Below, one piece after another: positions 44,034 to 52,704 of a stretch of DNA of 64,000 bases. Every line of letters starts with the position of its first letter. Within the stretch, counting starts at the first letter, position 1. The notes under the pieces are model-generated. The model did no database searches and was not told the DNA's origin. It saw nothing but the letters and a program-made list of their open reading frames with translations. The position numbers and the translations under genes are program-made. Location: the NCBI RefSeq assembly GCF_001730295.1, contig NZ_MIKA01000008.1, positions 1 through 64,000 of the forward strand, in the 5' to 3' direction. This DNA is from Enterococcus plantarum. Lineage in GTDB: Bacteria > Bacillota > Bacilli > Lactobacillales > Enterococcaceae.

Positions 44034-44049
44034 AGGGTGAGGTGCATAC

Positions 44050-44589
44050 ATGGCACAAGCAGAGAAAAAAGAAACAACAGAAATAAAAGCAACAGAAATC
44101 AAAAAGGAACTAACTTTTGATGATAAAGTGCTGGAAAAAATCATTGGCTTTTCAGTTGAAAAAGTGGATGGACTCTTAACAGTAGATGGAGGTTTTTTCT
44201 CTAATTTAACTGGAAAGATTTTAAACAATGATGATGTAACAACAGGTATCACGGTTGAAGTCGGGAAAACCCAAGTCGCAATTGATTTATCGATTGTAGT
44301 TGAGTTCGGAAAAAACATTCCGGAGTTAGTGGATCAACTTGTTAAAATCGTTTCTGAAAACATAAAAAAAATGACAGGATTAGAATTAATCGAAGTTAAC
44401 ATTAAAGTTGCAGATATCAAAACAAAAGAGCAATATGAAGAAGATTCTGTTACATTGCAAGACAAGTTATCAAAGGTTACGGATCAAGCAACAGATGCCA
44501 TTAACGATCAAACAGAGAAAGCGAAAAATTCTGTAAGTAAAGCAGCAAGTAATGTAAAAGAACAAGTCGCAAATGGACGAGTTCAATAA
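44050..44589 (+). CDS. Asp23/Gls24 family envelope stress protein (179 aa)
   Basis: ATG 44050 follows gggtgaggtg. Residues about 25-125 form the Asp23 fold (KVLEKIIGFSVEKVDGLL, ITVEVGKTQVAIDLSIVVEF). A C-terminal extension is rich in Ala, Lys and Asp. Gls24-type proteins of enterococci respond to cell-envelope stress and bile. With AmaP and DUF2273 it closes the WxL operon, linking envelope stress to surface protein expression. Confidence 0.9.
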   Translation: MAQAEKKETTEIKATEIKKELTFDDKVLEKIIGFSVEKVDGLLTVDGGFFSNLTGKILNNDDVTTGITVEVGKTQVAIDLSIVVEFGKNIPELVDQLVKIVSENIKKMTGLELIEVNIKVADIKTKEQYEEDSVTLQDKLSKVTDQATDAINDQTEKAKNSVSKAASNVKEQVANGRVQ

Positions 44590-44704
44590 ATCAAAAAACC
44601 AATCTTCCCCTAGATTAGTTAATCAAATATTAAAATCTATGCTATTGCTCATAGACATATAAACAAAAAATTGTATAAAAGACTATTCAAGAACGAGTAG
44701 AAGT

Positions 44705-44755
44705 AAAAGCATGAAGATCACTTTAGCATTCAAGAAGTGAATCGTCATGCTTTTT
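44705..44755 (+). terminator. Terminator after the Asp23 gene
   Basis: The inverted repeat aaaagcatga / tcatgctttt has partial pairing further in and is followed by a T stretch. It probably ends the WxL operon. Confidence 0.65.
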
Positions 44756-44795
44756 ATTATCAACAGAACATTTAACGGGTGAGGAGAGATTAAGA

Positions 44796-45461
44796 ATGGA
44801 TTATATTGTTGTTTTTCAAAAATTATTTATTGGTTATATTGCAATCGTATTTTATTTTCATATTGTTGGAAGGGCTGCTATGGCTCCAGTGACCCCTTCA
44901 GATCAAATACAGAATTTCTTTCTTGGAGGAATGGCTGGTGCCGTTATATTGAATTTTAAAATCCAACCGATCCAGTTCATATTCATTATTTTCATTTGGT
45001 TTAGCATCATTGTTTCAGTCAATTTTCTGAAGTTGCGATTAACATGGCTACGTGACCTAGTGGAAGGGAATTCTATCGAACTGTTTTCAAGCAATCAACC
45101 AAATAAAAAAGGATTTTCCAAGGCCAAATTGACAGCAGGTGATTTTGTTGCATTACTTCGTAACAACGGCGTAACGAGTATAGATCATTTAAAAAATGTT
45201 CGAATAGAATCAAATGGACAATTAGCAATTTCTTTAAGAGGGGATGACTCTTTTAGTAAATATTTAATTATTGATGGACAAATAAATCAAACTGAGTTAA
45301 ATGAAGTAGGTAAAAATATTGATTGGTTACTTGACTACGTTGAAAGAAAAAATTTAGTAATAGAAGAGATATTCCTATTAGAGTATAATAAAAAATCAGA
45401 AGATATTCTGATCATCATGATGGAAGAGTCAGAGGTGACAAGTATCAATTCATATAGGTGA
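44796..45461 (+). CDS. DUF421/YetF family membrane protein (221 aa)
   Basis: ATG 44796 follows tgaggagag. Three membrane segments fill the first 90 residues (for example LFIGYIAIVFYFHIVG). The cytoplasmic part has the YetF-like stretch KAKLTAGDFVALLRNNGVTS. The family is widespread in Gram-positive bacteria and its function is poorly defined. It is separated from the WxL operon by a terminator, so it is probably its own unit. Confidence 0.8.
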   Translation: MDYIVVFQKLFIGYIAIVFYFHIVGRAAMAPVTPSDQIQNFFLGGMAGAVILNFKIQPIQFIFIIFIWFSIIVSVNFLKLRLTWLRDLVEGNSIELFSSNQPNKKGFSKAKLTAGDFVALLRNNGVTSIDHLKNVRIESNGQLAISLRGDDSFSKYLIIDGQINQTELNEVGKNIDWLLDYVERKNLVIEEIFLLEYNKKSEDILIIMMEESEVTSINSYR

Positions 45462-45582
45462 TATTTATTACCCGTATTAAGTGTCATCTATAATTGTTGG
45501 TCGTAGTGGAAGTTAAAAACAAAAGTTAGTTCAATTTTTTTTCACTCATATCTATTATTAACATATTTTTGAGGTGATGAAA

Positions 45583-45903
45583 ATGGCAAATAGATCGGAA
45601 AAAAGAGTGTGGCGAAAAGAAATGCTGGAATTAATAAATGCGGATGATAATTGGGTTGAAGACACGGAGTCTGATAGGTACAAGAGGATTTTAGAGTTAG
45701 GAAAAAAATTGGGTGGTAAAATGCAGCATTGTACTCAAATCAGCTTGATAAATGAAGAAGAATTCCGTAAAAATAAAGCTGAAGGACGTACATACAAAGA
45801 AATTGCAGAGTATTTTGGAGTAAATCAAAAGACTTTACAGATATGGCGGGAAAAAAATGGATATACTATAAAAAAAACAAAACCTAAAAGTCATAATACT
45901 TGA
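45583..45903 (+). CDS. Helix-turn-helix protein, paralogue of the 1462-1773 gene (106 aa)
   Basis: ATG 45583 is chosen because gaggtg at 45571-45576 is its ribosome binding site; the upstream GTG overlaps that site. The motif EGRTYKEIAEYFGVNQKTLQIW (about residues 67-88, given in short here: KEIAEYFGVNQKTL) aligns with the HTH of the earlier gene. The spacing to a following Xre-type gene differs from the first pair. It is probably a DNA-binding regulator. Confidence 0.72.
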   Translation: MANRSEKRVWRKEMLELINADDNWVEDTESDRYKRILELGKKLGGKMQHCTQISLINEEEFRKNKAEGRTYKEIAEYFGVNQKTLQIWREKNGYTIKKTKPKSHNT

Positions 45904-45980
45904 AATTTTTGGTTTGCTTTTTCTGAACATATACATTCGCTTGTTACTAACTATTCTCGTAAAAAAATGGAGGAAACCTA

Positions 45981-46196
45981 ATGGCAAATCATACTATAAT
46001 CGATACAACAATTCACGTATATAGAGCTAAAAAAAGAATGACACAAAAAGAGTTAGCAGATAGAGTAGGTGTCTCTAGAATAACAATAATAAATTTAGAA
46101 CGGCTAAAAAATACACCATCATTGCTATTGGTTTACGATATTGCCAATATTTTTGAGGTCAGCGTAGAAGATCTGTTTATATTCGGCCAAAGATAA
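45981..46196 (+). CDS. Xre-family regulator, paralogue of the 549-803 gene (71 aa)
   Basis: ATG 45981 follows atggagg. The HTH (MTQKELADRVGVSRITI) and the following LERLKNTPSLLLVYDIANIFE closely match the 84-residue protein at 549-803, but without its acidic tail. With the HTH gene upstream it re-creates the same two-gene association seen near the left edge. It is probably a transcriptional repressor. Confidence 0.85.
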   Translation: MANHTIIDTTIHVYRAKKRMTQKELADRVGVSRITIINLERLKNTPSLLLVYDIANIFEVSVEDLFIFGQR

Positions 46197-46538
46197 ATCT
46201 GCACAGATTATCGAGCATTGATTGTTGTGTAAGAAGACAAATCAATTGACTTGTATGCTGCTTTTTAAGAAGTATATATGTAAGCAATCAGGAAAGAGCT
46301 ACTTTTTTAAATTTTATCATCGGAAAAACAACCATAAATCTGATGAGTGTTTATTCGAAAGAAGTAACAAGTATCAAAAAGAAGTATCTCTTGGTATACT
46401 TTATGGGACTTGAAACTACTTTAATAATAATTTGTATCGTGCACGTAGAAAAGCTTAAAAATCAGAGATTAAAAAGGTTTAACTATTGTCATATCGAGAA
46501 TAGTGAAAAATACTTAATGAAGTTATTTGGAGGAATGT
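46197..46538. other. Gene-free stretch before the small membrane protein
   Basis: No reading frame here has a convincing ribosome binding site or family match. The sequence is AT-rich, like the decayed DNA elsewhere in the window. I see nothing specific in it. Confidence 0.4.
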
Positions 46539-46802
46539 ATGAAAAAGAATATTAGAAAAAGATCTGTGGTACTACGTTTTGGTCTTTTAGGTTGGCTACT
46601 ATACAGAAAAAGAGTAAAGAAGTTTGAAGCTACAAAGTATGTCTTTGAACTGTATTCAGTGGCATTCTTCTTGGTATTTTCTTTAGTAGCAAGTGTGCTA
46701 GGTTTTGTATCAGTAAAAATGTGGGTTTACTGTGAACTATTGTTAATATTATTGTCTTGTTTGTACGGATATTGGGCGTCAAGATTTTTTTTAAAGAAGT
46801 AA
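46539..46802 (+). CDS. Small two-helix membrane protein (87 aa)
   Basis: ATG 46539 follows ttggagga and is preferred over ATG 46527, which overlaps that site. The N-terminus is strongly basic and two membrane segments follow (YSVAFFLVFSLVASVLGFV and YCELLLILLSCLYGYWA). It sits directly upstream of a broken bacteriocin immunity gene, so it may once have belonged to a bacteriocin cluster. No family is recognised. Confidence 0.6.
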   Translation: MKKNIRKRSVVLRFGLLGWLLYRKRVKKFEATKYVFELYSVAFFLVFSLVASVLGFVSVKMWVYCELLLILLSCLYGYWASRFFLKK

Positions 46803-46822
46803 AAATAGAGGAGAGAAATTTT

Positions 46823-47110
46823 ATGCATTAAGAATCAAAAGAATTAATAACTAATCTTTATAATAGCTTAAAAGAAAATCAAAAACTAAATTATTCAGAA
46901 CTAAAAAGTGTATTATTGAATGTTTTCAAAAAAATAAATAAAACACTAAACGAAGAAGCTTTAGTATCCAGGTTAGTCAATTTTATCTATTTTAAAAGTC
47001 TTACTGAGAAATGGAAATTTACTGAAGAACAGAATTAAATTATAAACCAACTAAGCGATATAGCTAAATATACCGGTGTGAATAATTATAGAGGAGATTT
47101 AGGAAGTTAG
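46823..47110 (+). pseudogene. Enterocin A-type bacteriocin immunity gene, disrupted by two stops
   Basis: After a good ribosome binding site (gaggagag), ATG 46823 is followed at codon 3 by TAA. The frame then continues ESKELITNLYNSLKENQKL and later a second TAA, ending in IAKYTGVNNYRGDLGS. Pattern, length (95 codons) and the closing sequence match the EntA-type immunity family. Restart at an internal codon cannot be excluded. No bacteriocin precursor gene is detected beside it. Confidence 0.7.
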
Positions 47111-47219
47111 TCTCAATTTGATTAAATTGAGACTATTAAATACTAATAAAGGATTTATGGTAGTATGAATGAAAACCACATCGACAGTTATTCGAAAATA
47201 GGTATATTCTAAAAATAAA

Positions 47220-48486
47220 GGCTCTTTGTCAACTAGTAATGGTGAAGAAATCCAAAGAATTAAATCATTAATGATACTTAGAGGGAAATTCCTCTAGGGT
47301 TTTCTATTTGATTGAAAAAGAACAATGCTAAAGCATAAAGTGATTTTCAATTTAAAATTATAGAAGTTATGGAAGCCATAGGCGTTTTTCTTTAGTACTT
47401 TTATATGGTTATACAAGCATTTTAATGGTCCTTTGAAATAAGGCAAATCCAACTCATTTTGATGCCCGCTTGAACTTTTTTAAAGGTATTAATTGTCGTT
47501 TGATAATAAGCTGGAAGCCTAGAATAATCTTGTTCTAATAACGCATGAAACCGTGCGTAATCTCTTGTATGTATGGCATAGAGAGAATCCTGATAACAGA
47601 CTATAGCCAGCTTTCAATTCTTCAACATAAGCAAGTAACCGATCTACGATTTCAGTTTCTGTTAAATAGGCACGGAAAGAAGGACGCCAATGGCATTTTT
47701 CAAAATTGAGCTTTGATTGATTCTTTTGAAGAACTTTCCAATATTTCTTTAAATGACAATATTTTTTTCCCTCTCCATTTCCCTTATGGAGAAAAGTATT
47801 CATTCGTTGAATGCGGTGTTTTAAGAACGTTCACCCAATGTGTTGCACAATAAGAAAGTGGTCAAGAACAATCTAAGCAATGGGAAATAGTTTCTTAATT
47901 AAAGAAAAATAAGACGCATACATATCGCAAACAATGTATTTTACACCTTCACGAATAGATGAAGAAAATCTTGAGAAATAGCGTTCTAAAAAGTGAGCTG
48001 ATTGATTTTTTTTGGTTCGTAAAATTGTTTCAATACGCGTTAAATAGAAGAAACAGGGATTTTCTTTTGATGTGCAATTTCACTTATCGAAGTGGTGTTT
48101 CTTCAACCGCAAGTATGTTTGATAATCAGAAGCATCATACACTAAAATCTGACACGCTGTAAAGCTCCAACGAATAATTGATCCGTCTTCTTTGATGCTT
48201 ATTTTTAAAAAGAATTCTCGGTAAAAGTAATATTTAAGTCTAGAATATCCAAGGTATTTATGAATAGATTTGTATAGGACGTCTTAATTTCCCCTTTTGA
48301 TTGGTTTTAGTCGACATAATTCTAAAAGATATTAGGGTGTTTTTTCTAGTATTTTGCATTAAAAAAGATGCCAGTGATTGTTTGCCAACACCAAAAAGTA
48401 TAGCGTCCAAAAAAGAATAGAAACCTAGTCCTAAGTTAGACTGAATAACCGAAAAGATCATATACATTTATTTAGTTGACAAGAGC
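47220..48486 (-). mobile_element. ISL3-family insertion sequence, decayed
   Basis: The left end, ggctctttgtcaacta (47220-47235), and the right end, tagttgacaagagc (48473-48486), are complementary except for one base indel, giving an element of about 1.27 kb. On the minus strand, disrupted frames encode ISL3 transposase pieces: VCDMYASYFSLIKKLFP, VLDHFLIVQHIG, FLKHRIQRMN and ETEIVDRLLAYVEELKAGY. Stops and frameshifts show it is inactive. A second copy of its left end is present at 55233-55388. Confidence 0.8.
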
Positions 48487-48546
48487 TTGGACTTACGTAC
48501 CAAGCTCTGTAATGATTTATTTATTCAGTTTTTTTGACTTTAGCTA

Positions 48547-49524
48547 CTATAGTGTTTGAACGAGGACAGTTTGGTATAAATCTAGCTTTCCAACACTTGA
48601 AGTATAAGGAGAATGTCTAAAGACCTCAATGATTTTACTGTCATGTAATTCTAGTATTCCATAGTCCTCAGAAATTTCTGGACCTATTTCTTCTATTATA
48701 TCAGAAGGAATCACAATCCATAAATAATTCATATGCTGCTGGTATTGTCTACTATTGAAAGACCGGTTAAGATCTTCTTCAGTTAAAATAACTTCAATAG
48801 AGTGCAAGTTCAATTGATGGGGTTTGCTAGTATAGTTTTCGACGACTAAAAAGTCTATAGTATGTAATCGATCATTTAAAGAAGAGTAAAACGAAAATTT
48901 AGGCAACAACTTATAAACTTTTTTTTGTGAATGGGTTGTTGAAGTATTCGTGTTAACATCAGAAAAATAGTCTAGCCAAGAACTATACGTTAAGGAGATA
49001 GCGATGTCTGAAACAGACAACGCCATCTCTTTTTCTTTTTCAGAACTGCCGACTTCAGAGTGTCTGTTCTTTTTGATTATGCTGCCTTGGTCATCCTGTC
49101 TAATCGTCTTAACTGATTTCCATGCACTTACTAAATCAGAACGCTTTAATTCTCGATGCAATACTTTATCCATTAAATCGTCTTTAATGTCTTTATTACC
49201 TTGACTGATCTTTTCGACCAGTTCAAAGTTATCTGGACTGACATCAATGTCTTCAATTCTTGGAACGGTTATTCCTTTCCTTTTTGCCCTCTTTTGATAT
49301 TCGGAATAAATTTCGCCAGCTTTCTTTCGTTTCCAGATTAATGACTCCGTTACACCAGATTCATAAGCTAAGTGTCTGATCCAACGAGTAAACGATTTAT
49401 ATTCTGGTTTCCATAAAGCACCCAATTCGACTTCTCTGATCAATTCAAATAATCGTACCCAGGAGCGTTTATCTTTAATTAAAATTTTTTCAATTTCTTC
49501 CTCGATGAGTTTGATGTTCTTCAT
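48547..49524 (-). CDS. Putative DNA-binding protein with nuclease-like C-terminal domain (325 aa)
   Basis: The N-terminal half is helical and resembles plasmid DNA-binding proteins (WIRHLAYESGVTESLIWKRK). The C-terminal part, DFLVVENYTSK, HSIEVILTEEDLN and MNYLWIVIPSDI, recalls the MmcB/PD-(D/E)XK-like fold. Active-site residues are not certain, so catalytic activity is unclear. A 16-bp-arm palindrome overlaps the promoter region 15 bases upstream of the start, suggesting autoregulation. A remnant of a second copy's first codons lies at 55389-55415. It could be a plasmid maintenance factor. Confidence 0.65.
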   Translation of the reverse strand: MKNIKLIEEEIEKILIKDKRSWVRLFELIREVELGALWKPEYKSFTRWIRHLAYESGVTESLIWKRKKAGEIYSEYQKRAKRKGITVPRIEDIDVSPDNFELVEKISQGNKDIKDDLMDKVLHRELKRSDLVSAWKSVKTIRQDDQGSIIKKNRHSEVGSSEKEKEMALSVSDIAISLTYSSWLDYFSDVNTNTSTTHSQKKVYKLLPKFSFYSSLNDRLHTIDFLVVENYTSKPHQLNLHSIEVILTEEDLNRSFNSRQYQQHMNYLWIVIPSDIIEEIGPEISEDYGILELHDSKIIEVFRHSPYTSSVGKLDLYQTVLVQTL

Positions 49525-49538
49525 AAAAACTCCTTTCT

Positions 49539-49572
49539 CAATAGTTACTATAACGTGTTATAGTAACTATTG
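49539..49572. promoter_or_regulatory. 16-bp-arm palindrome, probable operator of the 48547-49524 gene
   Basis: Arms 49539-49554 and 49557-49572 (caatagttactataac and its complement) flank gt. The site lies just upstream of the minus-strand gene. A close copy with 12-bp arms lies at 55434-55461, beside a remnant of the same gene. Confidence 0.65.
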
Positions 49573-49609
49573 CAAATAAATATAATTCATTCTAAATGGG
49601 TTAATTATA

Positions 49610-49642
49610 CGAATGTGACACAACTGTGTTGTGTCACATTCG
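49610..49642. repeat. 15-bp-arm palindrome around TGTGACACAAC
   Basis: Arms 49610-49624 and 49628-49642 (cgaatgtgacacaac and its complement) flank tgt. A related palindrome lies at 55504-55534 at the same distance from the duplicated operator, so both sites belong to one regulatory or partition-like module. Confidence 0.6.
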
Positions 49643-49715
49643 GCAAGATAAGGAAAAGCTAGATGGCTCTAAGGGTTATTCATTGTTTGAGTAACTCTTT
49701 ATATTTATAGATTAT

Positions 49716-49743
49716 TTGAATAAGACATAAAATGTAGTATAAT
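49716..49743 (+). promoter_or_regulatory. Promoter of the second tyrosine recombinase gene
   Basis: TTGAAT (49716-49721), a 16-bp spacer and TATAAT (49738-49743) lie 38 bases upstream of the start codon. The -10 box matches the consensus. Confidence 0.55.
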
Positions 49744-49780
49744 AGGATTAAGTCATATTTATAGAATGAGGAATTTTTTC

Positions 49781-50380
49781 ATGAAAATTGTCCAACCAAT
49801 CAGAGAAAAAAAGCAAATCGATGCAATGAAGGCCATGTTGTCTTCCGGAAAAATGGGGCCAAGAAATATGTTACTATTTTCGATTGGAATAAATACCGCT
49901 TATCGCATTTCAGATTTACGTCGATTAAAATTATCAGACGTGCTAATTATTTCTCGTGGTCGGGTGATCGCGAAAGAACGATTAGAAATGAAAGAACAAA
50001 AGACCGGAAAACACAATTCCATTATTATTTCGAATAAATTGAGAAAACAGATTTTAGAGTATGCGAATGACTCTTTTCCAACTCAGGTAGCAAATCATGA
50101 ATTTGATCATTTTTTATTTCCAAGCCGAAAAGGAAATGATCAGCCATTAAGCCGGCAAGCACTTTGGGATGTTTTAAGTAAAGCAGCTAAAAGTATGGGG
50201 ATGAAAAATATCGGCAGCCACTCAATGAGAAAGACGTTTGGTTATTTTCTTTACAAGAATGGAACCCATATTGAGATCATTCAAGAATTATTAAATCATT
50301 CATCGCAGCGTGAGACATTACGCTATATTGGGATAACACAAGAAGATAAAGATACTGCCGTAATGAGTTTAGATTTATAG
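49781..50380 (+). CDS. Short tyrosine recombinase / resolvase (199 aa)
   Basis: ATG 49781 follows gaatgagg and is preferred over ATG 49766. The protein is little more than a catalytic domain. It has NTAYRISDLRRLKLSD with the first Arg, GSHSMRKTFGYFLYKNG with His and Arg, and LLNHSSQRETLRYIGI with the final His and Tyr. Such short Xer-like proteins are common on enterococcal plasmids and are thought to resolve plasmid multimers. It differs strongly from the 369-residue recombinase at 34930. Confidence 0.85.
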   Translation: MKIVQPIREKKQIDAMKAMLSSGKMGPRNMLLFSIGINTAYRISDLRRLKLSDVLIISRGRVIAKERLEMKEQKTGKHNSIIISNKLRKQILEYANDSFPTQVANHEFDHFLFPSRKGNDQPLSRQALWDVLSKAAKSMGMKNIGSHSMRKTFGYFLYKNGTHIEIIQELLNHSSQRETLRYIGITQEDKDTAVMSLDL

Positions 50381-50509
50381 GTTGTGATTATTTACTATAT
50401 AATAGAAGAAACACGTCATTTTTTCGAAAATTTTTCGGTTTTATAGATAGAATACGGTAGAGACTTTGATTATTGGTTTGAAAATTAAGAATGGGCTAGG
50501 AGAGGAAAT

Positions 50510-51112
50510 ATGTTAGAAAATAAGTTAGGCATTACAAACCAAGTTGAATTAGCAAAAGTAGAAGAAAAGATTAGTAAATCGAATGCAAAGAAATTATACG
50601 ATAGTGGTGATATTAACAAACTAGAAGTAGGAACGTTCAAAGGGCTAGCAACTATTCATCGAACCCTTTTTTCAGATATTTATGATTTCGCTGGTGAAAT
50701 GAGGACGGTGAATATAGCTAAAGGGAATTTTCGATTTGCGCCGGTGATGTATTTGAACGTTTCTTTAGATCATATTGATCAAATGCCACAATCTACTATT
50801 GATGAAATTGTAGCAAAATATGTGGAGATGAATATTGCACACCCGTTTCGTGAGGGAAATGGTCGTAGTACAAGAATATGGCTAGACTTGATTCTTAAAC
50901 AAGAAATAAAAAAAGTAATCGATTGGAACCTGATTAACAAAGAAGATTATCTTTCTGCAATGGAGCGTAGTCCTGTAAAGGATTTGGAAATTGCTCATTT
51001 AATCAAGCAAGCTTTAATTACTTTGGTAAATGATCGCGAGACATATATGAAAGGAATCGACGTTAGTTACTACTATGAGGGGTATACTGAGTACAGTACT
51101 GGAGATTTATGA
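50510..51112 (+). CDS. Fic-family protein (200 aa)
   Basis: ATG 50510 follows aggagagg. The core Fic motif is [10 protein letters not shown] (residues 111-120) with all key residues, and [20 protein letters not shown] is the typical substrate-flap region. Fic proteins transfer AMP or related groups to target proteins. No clear inhibitory (S/T)xxxE(G/N) helix or separate antitoxin gene is recognised next to it. It could be a toxin or a regulatory enzyme. Confidence 0.88.
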   Translation: MLENKLGITNQVELAKVEEKISKSNAKKLYDSGDINKLEVGTFKGLATIHRTLFSDIYDFAGEMRTVNIAKGNFRFAPVMYLNVSLDHIDQMPQSTIDEIVAKYVEMNIAHPFREGNGRSTRIWLDLILKQEIKKVIDWNLINKEDYLSAMERSPVKDLEIAHLIKQALITLVNDRETYMKGIDVSYYYEGYTEYSTGDL

Positions 51113-51523
51113 GTCAGTTGACGTGATTAATTATCAAAAAAGACTGTCTTACTATTTCATCAAAATCAGTTAGTACAGAAATATTTAGTTATCCAATTAA
51201 GAAATAAGGGTCAAGCAGGAGTTGAACCTGCAAAATCTCCCAAATGAGTTCATGACCCAAAAAAGTAAAGTGACTTACAAGAACAGTATACATTATTTTG
51301 GGATCCGTTGAAAATAATTAACATTATTGAATAAAGGACAACTACGAGTATTTAGATGCAAAAGGATAATATTAGATCCCTTTATAAATGTATTTACGGG
51401 AATGTATGTTCATTTTTCGGATAGAATATTTCTAGTGTTATTAAACAGTGAACACTATCTGTTTATAAACGTTTGTGTTCATGATGTAATTTAAGATACT
51501 AATGAAGAAAGAGGTGCCTGAAT
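51113..51523. other. Intergenic stretch with a tRNA-like element
   Basis: These 411 bases hold no gene I trust apart from the tRNA-like structure at 51208-51258. The remainder is AT-rich and unremarkable. Confidence 0.4.
51208..51258 (-). other. tRNA-like element lacking a D-arm
   Basis: On the minus strand, 51 nt begin GGGTCAT and end TTGACCC, forming a six-pair acceptor-like stem. Inside is a perfect T-arm, GCAGG TTCAACT CCTGC, whose loop matches the universal TTCRANN pattern. Only about 20 nt remain for D- and anticodon-arms, so it is not a normal tRNA. It may be a decayed tRNA gene, an integration remnant or a functional tRNA mimic. Confidence 0.55.
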
Positions 51524-51657
51524 ATGGTAACTATTAATGTTCGTGGTTCCCATGAGAAAAAGGAATTTTTGATGAAATGACAAAATTTGAAAGCAAAAGT
51601 TTATCAGATTTGTTAAAGACGTCTACTTTAGAGAGGTTATTTGTTAGTTTTATATAA
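51524..51657 (+). pseudogene. RelB/DUF6290-type antitoxin gene, frameshifted
   Basis: ATG 51524 has a ribosome binding site (gaaagaggtg) and encodes MVTINVRGSHEKKEFL. A one-base shift is then needed to read DEMTKFESKSLSDLLKTSTL, the rest of a RelB-like antitoxin. A stop ends the second frame at 51657, earlier than in full-length family members. No RelE-like toxin gene follows. Confidence 0.6.
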
Positions 51658-51772
51658 ACGAAAATTCATTCCTATAGAGGTTAAATAAACAACCTTAAGA
51701 AAAACATTTATTTACTAATGTAAAAATTTGTTGTATACTAGAATATATATTAATTAAAGGAGTAGATGAGTT

Positions 51773-52360
51773 ATGAAAAAAAAAATGTTCTCTATAGTTA
51801 TTTTTGCTTTTTTTGGATTTTTATTCGTACTGTTGCCAACTAAGGCTGAAGCTATGACAGCACCATTTTTAGGTTCGTGGGTTGATCCAGGTACTATCTC
51901 TTCAAGTGAAGGAACCCAATTTAATTTTCATATTGTAGCTAGAAATATGAGACTTCAGGGGTATGAGCAGCCAACAGAAGCATGGGAACAACCTGAAATT
52001 TATGTACTATTGCCTGATGAGATTAATTTAGTGAATATGAACTATGATAGAGCTAACATATTAGCAAAACTAGAGAGAACTCAACATGGTAAATTAGTAA
52101 AATTCATATTTAAAAACTCACTAAAAGTAAATGCTGATTGGTCTTCAGCACCAAGGATTGATTTAGTTTTATCAGTAGACATGTTTGCGAATCCGAACAC
52201 ATATACTATAACAAAATTTGGAAGTTCATCTGTGAAGAATCAGAATTATCCATCAAATCAATTTTTTAATCAAAAGGACTATTCTAACTTAACTAATTTA
52301 AATGATCCCACAAGAGATATTATTTTTAGGGAATACCAAACATTGACTGTAACACCATAG
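51773..52360 (+). CDS. Secreted protein of unknown fold (195 aa)
   Basis: ATG 51773 follows aaaggagtag. A clear signal peptide (FSIVIFAFFGFLFVLLPTKAEA) precedes a mature domain rich in Asn, Tyr and Phe with a beta-like pattern. It has no Cys and no wall anchor. It is the first of three small secreted proteins in this region, each with its own terminator. No family is recognised. Confidence 0.7.
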   Translation: MKKKMFSIVIFAFFGFLFVLLPTKAEAMTAPFLGSWVDPGTISSSEGTQFNFHIVARNMRLQGYEQPTEAWEQPEIYVLLPDEINLVNMNYDRANILAKLERTQHGKLVKFIFKNSLKVNADWSSAPRIDLVLSVDMFANPNTYTITKFGSSSVKNQNYPSNQFFNQKDYSNLTNLNDPTRDIIFREYQTLTVTP

Positions 52361-52414
52361 ACTAGATAAAGAGTGTCCGAAATGCTAGTAAAAATTGACT
52401 CTATAATTTATTGT

Positions 52415-52456
52415 GTTGGTAGAAAATCAAAAAAGATTTTCTACCAACATTTTTTT
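52415..52456 (+). terminator. Terminator after the 195-aa secreted protein gene
   Basis: The stem gttggtagaaaatc/gattttctaccaac with a six-base A loop is followed by a run of seven T. This is a very strong intrinsic terminator. Confidence 0.88.
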
Positions 52457-52651
52457 AAGCATTCAAAGATAAAAAGAACAATTGTATCTTTTTATTTAAA
52501 TACATAATTTTTTTAACTTATTTGACATGATAGATAGATGAACTTAATTAAAAAAATGATTCTTCTCAACATATTAGAAGTTTGTGGCTATATTGTAAAT
52601 AATCAGAATCTTAAATAAGCACGTTGAGTCAGATTTATAGCATGAAAATTG

Positions 52652-52681
52652 TTGTAAATACATGTAATTACATGGTATAAT
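52652..52681 (+). promoter_or_regulatory. Promoter and operator of the MazEF-type operon
   Basis: TTGTAA (52652-52657), an 18-bp spacer and TATAAT (52676-52681) precede the antitoxin gene. The spacer carries a perfect 14-bp palindrome, catgtaattacatg (52661-52674), the likely operator for autorepression by the antitoxin-toxin complex. Confidence 0.65.
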
Positions 52682-52704
52682 TAAGAGGACAAGGGGGCGA
52701 TAGC

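Larger units (their letters stand above)
52361..52704. other. Terminator and mazEF promoter region
   Basis: This stretch holds the terminator of the secreted protein gene (52415-52456), a half-copy of the agcacgttgagtc motif at 52617-52630, and the promoter and palindrome of the toxin-antitoxin operon. No gene is seen. Confidence 0.5.

Noticed and set aside
46222-46555. Two overlapping 63- and 70-codon ORFs before the small membrane protein
   Set aside because: No ribosome binding sites, no recognisable features, and they overlap each other.
49781-50380. Second tyrosine recombinase as the enzyme acting on the 28-bp repeats
   Set aside because: It is a different, shorter type located 14 kb away. 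The enclosed 369-residue enzyme is the simpler candidate.
51208-51258. Functional tRNA gene
   Set aside because: Too short. The D-arm and a proper anticodon arm are missing.
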